Assembly (NCBI RefSeq): GCF_008014745.1
Contig: NZ_VPFD01000021.1
Coordinates: 51,205-115,204 of the forward strand
Reading direction: 5' to 3'
DNA from: Massilia arenae
GTDB taxonomy: Bacteria > Pseudomonadota > Gammaproteobacteria > Burkholderiales > Burkholderiaceae_D
DNA: 64,000 nucleotides
In this document: positions 12,201 to 19,642 of the stretch, one piece after another
Layout: every line of letters begins with the position of its first letter
Position numbering within the stretch: position 1 is the stretch's first letter
Translations under genes and position numbers: made by a program
Notes under the pieces: model-generated
Database searches by the model: none
The model's input: only the letters and a program-made list of their open reading frames with translations
What the model was told of the DNA's origin: nothing

Positions 12201-12762
12201 CGACTCGTACGCGCAAGAGGTGCGGCGCTTTGCCAAGACCAAGCTGAAAGACCTGGAACCGTCGCGCGACCCGCGCATGATGTGCGGCGTGATCTCGGGC
12301 ATCCGCACCCAGATGACCCAGCGCGGCAAGATCCTGATCGTGGCGCTGGACGACAAGACCGCCGTGCACGAGGTGACGGTATATAGCGAGGTGTTCGAGG
12401 CCAACAAGAACGCCTTCAAGGAAGACGAGTTCCTGCTGGTGGTGGGCAAGGTGTCCGAAGACCGCTTCAATGGCGGCCTGCGCATCACGGCCGAGAAGGT
12501 ATTCGACCTGGCGACCGCGCGCATCCATTATGGGCACAAGCTCGAGATGGATTTGGCGACCACGGTGGATCCGGCGAAGATCGCCGAGGTGCTGCAGCCG
12601 TACCGGGTGGCGGACGGAATGCCGGTGAGCCTGCGCCTGCTGACCAACGGCATTCCCTATGTCGTGCAGCTGGGCGACGACTGGCGCGTCGGGCCATCCG
12701 ATTCGCTCAAGCAGGCGCTCGAGCTGACGCTGGGGGCGAAGGACGTGGCGGTCGAGTACTGA
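9268..12762 (+). CDS. dnaE: DNA polymerase III subunit alpha
   Basis: This is the replicative polymerase of 1,164 residues, the normal size for DnaE. The N-terminal PHP domain begins FTHLRVHSEYSIVDG. The polymerase core shows PIGPGRGSGAGSLVAYAL and the acidic catalytic motif MPDFDIDFCQEKR. The fingers region contains YRPGPMDLIPDFCKRKHG and MVYQEQVMQMAQIVGGYS. A helix-hairpin-helix segment follows (GYGFNKSHAAAYALLSY), and a C-terminal OB-fold region begins around MMCGVISGIRTQMTQRGK. It carries out chromosome synthesis as part of the holoenzyme with the beta clamp and epsilon subunit. It stands alone, with a divergent adhesin upstream and a REP-like repeat pair downstream. Confidence 0.97.
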   Translation: MTSPTFTHLRVHSEYSIVDGLVRIDDLVKAAVKDNQPALAVTDLANTFCLVRFYKAARGKGIKPIVGVDAWITNDDNRDKPHRLLILAKNHTGYLQLCDLLARAWLTNQHKGRAELRTEWLEALATSVSTLNPDEPQDNALIVLSGAHFGDVGQAIENGDLAKAEANAERWAKIFPGHFYIEIQRAGQPNQEQQVRHSVALAGRLGLPVVATHPVQFLDKSEFIAHEARVCIAEGEMLANAKRVRRFNENMCFKSQAEMAELFKDLPGALANSVEIAKRCNVTLTLGKPQLPNFPTPGMTIDEFLVAETKKGLEERLVQLYPDPVKREQERPRYEARLEFENKTIINMKFPGYFLIVAEFIQWGKNNGVPIGPGRGSGAGSLVAYALKITDLDPLKYNLLFERFLNPERVSMPDFDIDFCQEKRELVIQHVKDLYGRDAVSQIATFGTMAAKGAIRDVGRVLDFGYNFCDGISKLIPFKPGKPVSIAEAIEEEPLLKERLENEEEVKQLLDLAQQVEGITRGIGMHAGGVLIAPGKLTDFCPLYTQGGDAGVVSQYDKDDVEAVGLVKFDFLGLTTLTILDRAVNYIKDLDPEESEFDLAKLPLDDRASYKLLSDAKTVAIFQLESRGMQGMLKDARPDRFEDIIALVALYRPGPMDLIPDFCKRKHGEKFDYPDPRTESILSETYGIMVYQEQVMQMAQIVGGYSLGGADMLRRAMGKKKAEEMAEHREIFRAGAAKDGLSTEKADEIFDLMEKFAGYGFNKSHAAAYALLSYHTAYLKVHHTAAFMAANMSLAMEDTEKIKILVEDAKEVCKLTILPPDVNESQFRFTPEGEARSKTGKQVTNIRYGLGGVKGAGQGAIEAIIAARTEGGKFKDLFDFTKRVDRKQINRRTIESLIRAGAMDAFGVDRAILLASVAFAMEAAGQAAAAANQVSLFGGDDSDLVAPPEYVKATPWTDRQKLSEEKIALGYYLSGHMFDSYAQEVRRFAKTKLKDLEPSRDPRMMCGVISGIRTQMTQRGKILIVALDDKTAVHEVTVYSEVFEANKNAFKEDEFLLVVGKVSEDRFNGGLRITAEKVFDLATARIHYGHKLEMDLATTVDPAKIAEVLQPYRVADGMPVSLRLLTNGIPYVVQLGDDWRVGPSDSLKQALELTLGAKDVAVEY

Positions 12763-12823
12763 CTATGAGCGGGCCGGCCTTGTCGCCGACCGCTCATAAT
12801 CAGTACACCACCGCCCCTGAAAC

Positions 12824-12928
12824 CGTCGTTCCCGCGCAGGCGGGAACCTAAGCTTGCGTGCGCAGTGGGCACATTTGACCGTTACGGCGGCGCACAGGAC
12901 TTAGGTTCCCGCCTGCGCGGGAACGACG
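12824..12928. repeat. REP-like 29-bp repeat, inverted pair (copy set 1)
   Basis: Two perfectly complementary 29-bp copies lie at 12824-12852 and 12900-12928, facing each other across a 47-bp spacer. Each contains the palindromic core TTCCCGCGCAGGCGGGAA. The pair sits between the 3' ends of the convergent dnaE and glycosyltransferase genes, where it could fold as a bidirectional terminator-like structure. The same unit recurs at 16.9, 19.65 and 45.8 kb. Confidence 0.85.
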
Positions 12929-12962
12929 TGTTTGCGCTAGTGGCGGGGGCGAGGGACGGGGG

Positions 12963-13796
12963 CTAGTGTCCCGGATGCGCGTGCTCGTGCAAGCCAATCG
13001 TGGCCTGGGTCGTGCCGTTCGCGGCCCGCTCTAGCACCACCTTGCGGTTGCTCGATTCCTGGTCGCGCTGGGCCTCGCGGTGCCACAGGTGCAGCACCTC
13101 GGTGGCCAGCGCGCCGTCCTTGCGCAGCACGCCGGCGTGGAACAGCCGCACCACGAGATCCGAATCCTCGTGGCCCCAGCCGGTGAAGCTCTCGTCGAAG
13201 CCGTTCACCGTCAGCAGGTCCGACTTCCACACCGCCAGGTTGCAGCTCTTGATGCGGCGCCAGCTGAACTTGCGGCGTACGCGGCCGACATCGGGCCAGC
13301 GCAGCATCGTCTGGATCACCTTGTTCATGTCGCCGGCCAGGCGGTAGCGCAGACGCTCGCCCACTTTCATGCCCGCGACGTCGACGTGCTCGCGCAGGAC
13401 GCGCTCGGTGAGCGCCTGGCTGAGCAGGATGCGGCTGCCCGAGACCAGGAAGCCCGGCTGCGCCAGGCTGCGGTGGCGGCGGATGAAGTCGCGCTGCGGG
13501 ACGCAATCGCCGTCCAGGAAAATGATATAGTCGCCTGTTGCCGCCAGCGTGCCGCGGTTGCGCGCCATGGCGGCGCGAAAGCCGTCGTCCGGCTGCCATA
13601 CATGTTTCAGGGGCACTGGCGAGCGCGCCGCCAGGCGCTCGATGCACTCCCGCGTGTTGGCAGTGGAGCCGTCATCGGCGATAATGATTTCGAAATTCTT
13701 GTCGTCCTGTAAAAAACAGGCTTCCACCACCGCCTCCAGGGCGTCGGGCCGGTTGTACGTGGTGATCACGACCGAAATTGTCTGTGTTTGCTGCAT
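12963..13796 (-). CDS. Glycosyltransferase family 2
   Basis: This predicted 277-residue enzyme starts ISVVITTYNRPDALEAVV, the nucleotide-sugar-binding strand and loop of GT-A family 2 glycosyltransferases. IIIADDGS follows, and then the metal-binding DxD-type motif in IIFLDGDCVPQRDF. GWGHEDSDLVVRLFHAG resembles the acceptor-site ED motif. The start is an ATG at 13796; an antisense-driven extension upstream to 15350 overlaps waaL and is spurious. The gene is divergent from the O-antigen ligase across 54 bases. That makes a role in lipopolysaccharide or O-antigen assembly on the cytoplasmic side likely, but donor and acceptor are unknown. Confidence 0.88.
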   Translation of the reverse strand: MQQTQTISVVITTYNRPDALEAVVEACFLQDDKNFEIIIADDGSTANTRECIERLAARSPVPLKHVWQPDDGFRAAMARNRGTLAATGDYIIFLDGDCVPQRDFIRRHRSLAQPGFLVSGSRILLSQALTERVLREHVDVAGMKVGERLRYRLAGDMNKVIQTMLRWPDVGRVRRKFSWRRIKSCNLAVWKSDLLTVNGFDESFTGWGHEDSDLVVRLFHAGVLRKDGALATEVLHLWHREAQRDQESSNRKVVLERAANGTTQATIGLHEHAHPGH

Positions 13797-13850
13797 TGCT
13801 GTCCGATTCAATAGCCGACTAGGTCGCAAGAATATCCCACAAGAACCTGA

Positions 13851-15125
13851 ATGAACAATAAGCCGCTGATGTCCCGGGAGCCAATGCAGGTTTGGATCGG
13901 CTTCCAGGTGTTCCTGTTTCCCTTCCTTAGCCTGACCACCCCATCCGGCATCGGATTTTCCAGCCTCCTGTTCCTGTTGTCGGCCCTGTGCGTGCCGCGC
14001 AAGGCCTGGGCCGCGTTGACGCCGCACTGGAAAGAGATCCGCTGGGTGGTCGCGGCGTTCTGGTTCCAGTTCGCGCTGGCCATTGTCGCCCTCCTGGTCC
14101 GGCCCGAGGCCGGCCTCGACTCGCTCGACAAGCCGTCGCGCATGCTGCTCGCGCTGAGCTCTATGGCCTTGGTGCTGCTGGCGCGGCCGTCGCCCGCCAC
14201 CCTGTGGTGGGGCGTGGTGGCCGGCAGCGTGGCCGCGCTGCCCTTCGTGGCCTGGCAGCGCATCGTGCTGCAGGTCGAGCGGCCGGGTGGCTTCCTGAAT
14301 GCGATCACCTTCGGCGACCTGGCCCTGGTGCTGGGCCTGGTGGCGCTGACGGCGGCGATCGATTATCGCCACCATACCCGCAAGGCGCTCCTGGCCGGGG
14401 TTGGGGCGATCGCCGGGCTGGCGGCCTGCATGCTCACCGGCACCCGCGGCGCGTGGGTGGCGCTGGCGCTGGCCGCGCTGCTGTTCCTCAGCTATGCCCA
14501 GCTGCTCAGGAGCCGCAAGGTGCGCCTGCTGCTGGCCGGCAGCTTCGCCCTGGTCGGCGCCGCCTTCTTCGTGCCGGCCACCGGCATGCAGGAACGCGCG
14601 CTGCAGGGGGTGGACGACGTCCAGACCTGGGTCGACGGCGGCAACGTCTTCACCAACGTCGGCACCCGCCTCGAATTGTGGAAGGGCGCCGCGATCCTGA
14701 TCGAGGAACGGCCGCTGTTCGGCCTGGACCGCAACACGGTGCGCGCCGAGATCCGCCACCTGGTGGAGCAGGGCACGCTCGATCCGGCGATCCTGTCGCT
14801 CGAACACCTGCATAATGACGCCCTGCAGGCGCTCGCCACCGGCGGCGTGTTCGGGCTGGCGGCCTGGATCGGCATCCTGGCGGCGCCCTTCATCTTCTTC
14901 GCGCGCCAGATGGGCCGCGTCAGCGCCGACGCGAAGACCCGCTTCGCGCCGGCGCTGGCCGGCATGCTGGTGGTGCTGTGCTACTTCAGCTTCGGCCTGA
15001 CCGAAGTCATTTTCTGGTCCCTCAAGGGCAGCATGTTCTATGCGCTGATGGTGTTCCTGCTCATGGGATTCTGCCTGGCCGCCCAGCCGGCAAGGGAAGC
15101 AAAGGTTGAACAACGTGGAAACTAA
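13851..15125 (+). CDS. O-antigen ligase (WaaL/Wzy_C family) membrane protein
   Basis: The 424-residue polytopic inner-membrane protein has about ten to twelve hydrophobic segments. A central periplasmic loop follows GTRGAWVALALAALLF, and the ligase motifs ERPLFGLDR and LEHLHNDALQALATGG are present. These match the Wzy_C/O-antigen ligase family, which joins undecaprenyl-linked polysaccharide to lipid A-core on the periplasmic face. A Wzy polymerase cannot be fully excluded on sequence alone. The coding region overlaps msbA by about 20 bases, so the two are probably co-transcribed and translationally coupled. Confidence 0.85.
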   Translation: MNNKPLMSREPMQVWIGFQVFLFPFLSLTTPSGIGFSSLLFLLSALCVPRKAWAALTPHWKEIRWVVAAFWFQFALAIVALLVRPEAGLDSLDKPSRMLLALSSMALVLLARPSPATLWWGVVAGSVAALPFVAWQRIVLQVERPGGFLNAITFGDLALVLGLVALTAAIDYRHHTRKALLAGVGAIAGLAACMLTGTRGAWVALALAALLFLSYAQLLRSRKVRLLLAGSFALVGAAFFVPATGMQERALQGVDDVQTWVDGGNVFTNVGTRLELWKGAAILIEERPLFGLDRNTVRAEIRHLVEQGTLDPAILSLEHLHNDALQALATGGVFGLAAWIGILAAPFIFFARQMGRVSADAKTRFAPALAGMLVVLCYFSFGLTEVIFWSLKGSMFYALMVFLLMGFCLAAQPAREAKVEQRGN

Positions 15126-16842
15126 CCTCATCATCCGGCGCCTGCTCGCGCTGGTCAAACCGTACCAATCGCGCGCCTGGATGGCGCTGCTGTCGATGGC
15201 CATCACGGCCGCCACCCAGCCGCTGCTGGGCGAGGCGCTCAAGGTCCTGCTCGACGACGGCTTCAAGGACAACGTCGGTTTCAGCCTGTGGTGGATCCCG
15301 ACCATCCTGGTGTCGATCTTCATCCTGCGCGGCGTCGGCACCTTCGGCACCGCCTATTTCAATAACTGGGTGCTGTCCCGGGTCCTGAACGACATGCGTG
15401 CCATGGCCTTCGAAAAGGTGTTGCGGCTGCCGGTCGCGCGCTACCAGGACGAATCGACGGGCAAGATCATCAACACCGTGGTCAACGACGTGCGCCAGGT
15501 GGTGGACATGATCCAGTCGGTGTTCGTGGCCTGCGTGCGCGACGTGCTGGTGGTGATCGGCCTGCTCGGCACTTTGCTGTACCTGAACTGGAAGCTGACC
15601 CTGGTCGCCATCATCGTGATCCCGCTCACCGCCGTCATCGTGCGCACCACCACCAAGCGCCTGCGCAACCTGAACCGCGAGAGCCAGCGGGTCACCGCCG
15701 AGATGACCGGCGTGGTCGAAGAAGCCGCGCGCGGCCACCAGGTGATCCGCGTGTTCGCCGGCGAAAGGTACGAGCGCCAGCGCTTCCACCAGCGCAGCGA
15801 AGCCCTGCGCGGCTTCTCGCAGCGCATGACGGTGGCCTTCGCCGCCACCACTCCGGTGACCCAGATCGCCACGTCTCTGGCGCTTTCCCTCGTCATCGTG
15901 CTGGCGATCCAGGCCGATATGACGGTGGGCGAATTCACCCAGTTCGTGACCATGATGCTGATGCTGCTCACGCCGCTGAAATCGCTGGCCGAAGTGAACG
16001 GCCCGATGCAGCGCGGGATGGCCGCCGCCGAGACCGTGTTCGGGATCATCGACTCGGAACCCGAGGTCGACACCGGCAGCCGCGAACTCGGTCGCGCGCA
16101 AGGCCACCTGGTGCTGGAGGACGTGGTGTTCCGCTATCCGAACGCGCTGAGCCCGGCCATGAACGGCGTCTCGCTCGACGTCAAGCCAGGGCAGACGGTG
16201 GCGCTGGTGGGCGTGTCGGGCGGCGGCAAGTCGACCTTCGTGAACCTGGTCACGCGCTTCTACGATCCGGAAGCCGGCCGCCTGCTGCTTGACGGCGTGC
16301 CATACACCGACATCAAGCTGGCCTCGCTGCGCGGCCAGCTGGCGATGGTGAGCCAGAACGTGGTGCTGTTCGACGATACGCTGGCAGCCAATATCGCCTA
16401 CGGCGCCGAGCAGGTCGACTACGAGCGCCTGGCGGCGGCGGTGCGCGCCGCGCATCTGACCGACGTGGTGGCGCGCCTGCCGGACGGCATCGACACCCGC
16501 ATCGGCGAGAACGGCTCGCGCCTGTCGGGCGGCCAGCGCCAGCGGGTGGCGATCGCGCGCGCGATCTACAAGGATGCGCCTGTGTTGATCCTGGACGAGG
16601 CCACGTCGGCCCTGGACAACGAGAGCGAACGCGCGGTGCAGGCGGCGCTCGACACCCTGATGGCCGGCCGCACCACGATCGTGATCGCGCACCGCCTGTC
16701 GACCATCGAACGCGCCGACCGCATCGTGGTGATGGAGGCCGGGCGCATCGTGGAGCAGGGCACGCATGACGAACTGCTGGCGCTCAAGGGCATGTATGCC
16801 AATCTGTATCACCTGCAGTTCACGGCGGCCGAGGCGCAGTAA
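15106..16842 (+). CDS. msbA: Lipid A export permease/ATP-binding protein MsbA
   Basis: This half-type ABC exporter has 578 residues, the usual MsbA length. Six membrane segments fill residues about 25-290, with the MsbA-like coupling region MQRGMAAAETVFGIID. The nucleotide-binding domain has Walker A GVSGGGKST at 369-377, the signature LSGGQ at 473-477, Walker B LILDE at 494-498 and the switch IAHRLST. It flips lipid A-core across the inner membrane. The start is ambiguous: TTG at 15106 or GTG at 15115. The GTG lies nine bases after AAAGG, which fits a ribosome site slightly better. The neighbouring ligase and glycosyltransferase support a lipopolysaccharide export role. Confidence 0.93.
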   Translation: MNNVETNLIIRRLLALVKPYQSRAWMALLSMAITAATQPLLGEALKVLLDDGFKDNVGFSLWWIPTILVSIFILRGVGTFGTAYFNNWVLSRVLNDMRAMAFEKVLRLPVARYQDESTGKIINTVVNDVRQVVDMIQSVFVACVRDVLVVIGLLGTLLYLNWKLTLVAIIVIPLTAVIVRTTTKRLRNLNRESQRVTAEMTGVVEEAARGHQVIRVFAGERYERQRFHQRSEALRGFSQRMTVAFAATTPVTQIATSLALSLVIVLAIQADMTVGEFTQFVTMMLMLLTPLKSLAEVNGPMQRGMAAAETVFGIIDSEPEVDTGSRELGRAQGHLVLEDVVFRYPNALSPAMNGVSLDVKPGQTVALVGVSGGGKSTFVNLVTRFYDPEAGRLLLDGVPYTDIKLASLRGQLAMVSQNVVLFDDTLAANIAYGAEQVDYERLAAAVRAAHLTDVVARLPDGIDTRIGENGSRLSGGQRQRVAIARAIYKDAPVLILDEATSALDNESERAVQAALDTLMAGRTTIVIAHRLSTIERADRIVVMEAGRIVEQGTHDELLALKGMYANLYHLQFTAAEAQ

Positions 16843-16866
16843 GACCTTCGGCTCGCGGCCTGAATA

Positions 16867-16970
16867 CGTCGTTCCCGCGCAGGCGGGAACTTAAGTCTTT
16901 CGCGCAGCCACTACGTTTTGTGTAAGTGGTGCAGCATGATACTTGGGTTCCCGCCTGCGCGGGAACGACG
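16867..16970. repeat. REP-like 29-bp repeat, inverted pair (copy set 2)
   Basis: Copies at 16867-16895 and 16942-16970 face each other across 46 bases. Both have the TTCCCGCGCAGGCGGGAA core. They differ only in the outer arm (TTAAG against CCAAG on the same strand). The pair lies between the convergent msbA and glycosidase/RmlD genes and probably forms hairpins in both transcripts. Confidence 0.85.
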
Positions 16971-16992
16971 TGCTGGGGCTGATGGTATTCGC

Positions 16993-19254
16993 TCAGCGCG
17001 CGTAATGCGCCGCCTCCCCCGCATGCTCGTGACCGAGGCTGACGCCATTGGCCCGTTCCTGCACCGCTTCCACATAGCGCTTGAGCGCATCGGCCAGCGA
17101 CGGCAATAGCAGGCCGCGCTCGCTGCTCATGGCGCTGTAGCCCGGCCGGCGGGCGGCGTAGCCGCAGTCCTCGATCGAGACTTCCTGCAGCCTGTCGCTC
17201 GAGACCCCGGCCGCCGCGCAGGCGCGCCGTGCCAGCTCGGCCCAGCTCAGCGCTTCCCCATTCGTCAGGTGCCAGATCCCGCGCTCGCGGTCGATCAGGA
17301 GGTCCAGCGACACGTTGACCAGGTCTGGTACATAGGTCGGCGACACGGTCGCGTCGCGCGCCGCCTGGAACGGCATGCCAACGTCGAGCGCGTTCAGGGC
17401 CTGGGTCACGAAGTTGTGCTGGTCCCAGGGACCGAAGAAGGCGCTGGTGCGTATCACCAGCGCCTGCGGGTCAGCGTCCAGCGCGCGCTGCTCGGCTTCG
17501 AGCTTGCTGCGGCCGTACACGCCGAGCGGGTTGGCGGCGTCGGATTCCACGTAGGGCTGCTCTCTGGCGCCGTCGAACACCAGGTCGCTCGAGAAGGTCA
17601 TGAAGCGCAGCGCGTGGCGGATAGAGGCCAGCGCCAGCACGGTCGGGCCCAGCGTGTTCTCGCGCATGCAGCGATCGACGTCGGCTTCGGCCTCGTCGAC
17701 CCGCACGTAGCCGCCGGCATTGACGATCGCCCACGGCTTGAAGCGCACGATCGCCGCTTCCACCGAGGCCGGATCGGTGATGTCCATCTCCTGGCGCGTC
17801 AGCACGTGGCAGGCCAGGTTGCGCTTTTCGCAGATGCGCTTGAAGCTCGAGCCCAGCGTGCCGGTGGCGCCCGAGATCAGGATCGGCTGCACGTGGTTCG
17901 ACTTGAACTGGCTGCGCACGGCGATGTCGGCCACCGCCGTGCGGGTTGCGACCGGTTTGCACAGGAAGCGGCCCGGCCGGCGCCACCAGCCTTCGCCCTG
18001 CAGCACCGGATTGGACAGCGGCCGCTTGCTGGCCAGCTCGCGCATCAGGGTGGCGAGCGCGGTCGGCCGCGGCGCCGGGCCGCGCACGTCGAACGGGCCC
18101 GGCTCGTAGTAGCCGCGGCATTCGGTCACCAGGCAGTTCCAGTCGAAGGAGCCGAGCAGGGCCCACACCGTGACCGCGCGCACGTCGGCGCCTTGCTGGC
18201 GCGCCTTGAGCGCGGCATTCCAGATCTCGAGCAGCCAGCGCATCTGGTCTTCGCGGTTGGCGTCGATATGGGCTTCGGTGACCGCGATCGGCAGGCCATA
18301 GCGCTCCCAGGTTTCCATCAGCAGCGGAGCGATGCCCGGCGTCGGCGTGGCCAGCGCGCGCGGCGCCTCGATGTCGGCATGCGGCACGCGGCGAAACACG
18401 TGGCGGTGGGTTTCCGGATAGCGTTCGGGACGATGGTCGAGCCAGCGCTCGCTGGTGATGTAGTAGTTCACGCCGATCACGTCGGGCGGGCAGGGATTAT
18501 CGCGGAACCAGCGCAGCTCCTCCTCGCCGGCGCCCGATTCGCGCAGGTAGGTCCACAGCTGATGGTTCTCGTCGATCATCCCGCACAGCAGGTCCCAGGC
18601 CAGCCAGCGGCGCTCGTTGAAGAAGCCGCTGATCTCTTCCATCTCGGGGGTGCCATAGGTCTTTGACAGGTCGTCGGTCTGGACCAGCTTGGCCTCGGGA
18701 TTGACGGCGCGGATCGCGCGCATCGACAGCACGGTGGCGCGGCACTGCACCAGCAGGGCGCGCACGAAGGTGGCTTCGTCGCCGCCGTGTGGATACCAGA
18801 CCCCGGCCAGGCCCGAGAAGCGCGCCGTGGTGCAGATCTCGTTGACCGGCGTGTAGTACTCGACCCAGGGGTAGCGCGCCGCCACCGCGCCGGCGTAGTC
18901 GGCCAGCAGTTCGGGAAAGGCGTGATCGACCAGGCTGGTGTGGCGCGGGCCGCTGCCGTGGTGGACCAGGCCCACGATCGGATTGATGCCCAGTTCGCGC
19001 AGCGCCGGCAAGCGCTCGTCCGGCCAGGACCAGTCGGGTTTGTCGACGCCGTCGGGCGCGGTGCGTTCCCACAGCACCGGATAGCGGATCGCCTCGATGC
19101 CGAGCGAAGCGAAGCGTTCGATGTCTTGCAGGCGGCCGGCGTGGCCGTTGCGGTCCATCTGGCTGAAGTAATTGTCGCGTACGCGGTTGACCGTGCATTC
19201 GAGACCGCCCCACAGGGCAAGGTCCGGCGTGGAGGCGTCGGTTTGAATATTCAT
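16993..19254 (-). CDS. Fusion of a family 1-type glycoside hydrolase and an RmlD-like sugar-nucleotide reductase
   Basis: The 753-residue protein joins two enzymes. Residues about 10-405 resemble family 1 glycoside hydrolases, with a candidate acid/base Glu139 in YYTPVNEI and nucleophile Glu327 in IAVTEAHI. Residues about 455-730 are an extended short-chain dehydrogenase of the dTDP-4-dehydrorhamnose reductase type. This half has the NAD(P)-binding GATGTLG at 461-467, MTFSSDLVFDG, and the catalytic YGRSK at 580-584. The ATG at 19254 is the first plausible start. The gene stands alone, flanked by repeats, near polysaccharide genes, so a role in modifying a cell-surface sugar is possible. The substrate is unknown. 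Annotations as dTDP-4-dehydrorhamnose reductase describe only the C-terminal half. Confidence 0.85.
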   Translation of the reverse strand: MNIQTDASTPDLALWGGLECTVNRVRDNYFSQMDRNGHAGRLQDIERFASLGIEAIRYPVLWERTAPDGVDKPDWSWPDERLPALRELGINPIVGLVHHGSGPRHTSLVDHAFPELLADYAGAVAARYPWVEYYTPVNEICTTARFSGLAGVWYPHGGDEATFVRALLVQCRATVLSMRAIRAVNPEAKLVQTDDLSKTYGTPEMEEISGFFNERRWLAWDLLCGMIDENHQLWTYLRESGAGEEELRWFRDNPCPPDVIGVNYYITSERWLDHRPERYPETHRHVFRRVPHADIEAPRALATPTPGIAPLLMETWERYGLPIAVTEAHIDANREDQMRWLLEIWNAALKARQQGADVRAVTVWALLGSFDWNCLVTECRGYYEPGPFDVRGPAPRPTALATLMRELASKRPLSNPVLQGEGWWRRPGRFLCKPVATRTAVADIAVRSQFKSNHVQPILISGATGTLGSSFKRICEKRNLACHVLTRQEMDITDPASVEAAIVRFKPWAIVNAGGYVRVDEAEADVDRCMRENTLGPTVLALASIRHALRFMTFSSDLVFDGAREQPYVESDAANPLGVYGRSKLEAEQRALDADPQALVIRTSAFFGPWDQHNFVTQALNALDVGMPFQAARDATVSPTYVPDLVNVSLDLLIDRERGIWHLTNGEALSWAELARRACAAAGVSSDRLQEVSIEDCGYAARRPGYSAMSSERGLLLPSLADALKRYVEAVQERANGVSLGHEHAGEAAHYAR

Positions 19255-19405
19255 GAAGTCGGTACCTGCGTGATGAACACAGATCCCAGCCTAACGGCCC
19301 GATGCAACAGCTTATGTGAAGTGGCCCACATAACCGGCTTTTTTCGGACAAATCCTACTTTCTGTCGGCATTAAAATAGAGGCACGTTGAGCGAGGAGAA
19401 AAGCG

Positions 19406-19642
19406 ATGTATATGGTGTACTGGACCGTCGTCGGCGACGCCACGAGCGAGCCCCATGCCCGGCCTTTCGACACCAGCGAGATGGTGCCGGCGATGCAGTT
19501 CATGGAAGAGCTGCGCCAGCGCCAGCGCGCCGGCGAAGGCGTGCGCTTCATCACCATGTGCTCGGAGCATCCGGACGTGGTCGGCCATCCCGGCGTCGAC
19601 GTCACCGGCCCCGGTTACGACTGGAAGAAGCGACGCCGATGA
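19406..19642 (+). CDS. Small conserved hypothetical protein (78 aa)
   Basis: The ORF begins MYMVYWTVVGD, has a strong ribosome site (GAGGAG) seven bases upstream, and shows no signal peptide or membrane segment. Its compact acidic sequence resembles small dimeric alpha/beta-barrel (YciI/EthD-like) proteins only loosely, so no function is assigned. Its 3' end overlaps the C-terminal coding extension of the convergent acyl-CoA synthetase gene by about 40 bases. An AT-rich 151-base gap on its left holds the promoters of this gene and of the divergent glycosidase/RmlD gene. Confidence 0.65.
   Translation: MYMVYWTVVGDATSEPHARPFDTSEMVPAMQFMEELRQRQRAGEGVRFITMCSEHPDVVGHPGVDVTGPGYDWKKRRR

Noticed and set aside
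9088..12537. A 1,149-codon open frame antisense to dnaE
   Set aside because: The product is His/Gln/Arg-rich without any recognisable domain, while dnaE on the plus strand is certain.
12853..12899. CRISPR-like reading of the repeat pairs
   Set aside because: Copies are inverted, only two per site, and are palindromic REP-like units; there are no cas genes.
13797..15350. N-terminal extension of the glycosyltransferase to 795 residues
   Set aside because: It runs antisense through waaL and the start of msbA; the GT2 fold begins right at the ATG at 13796.
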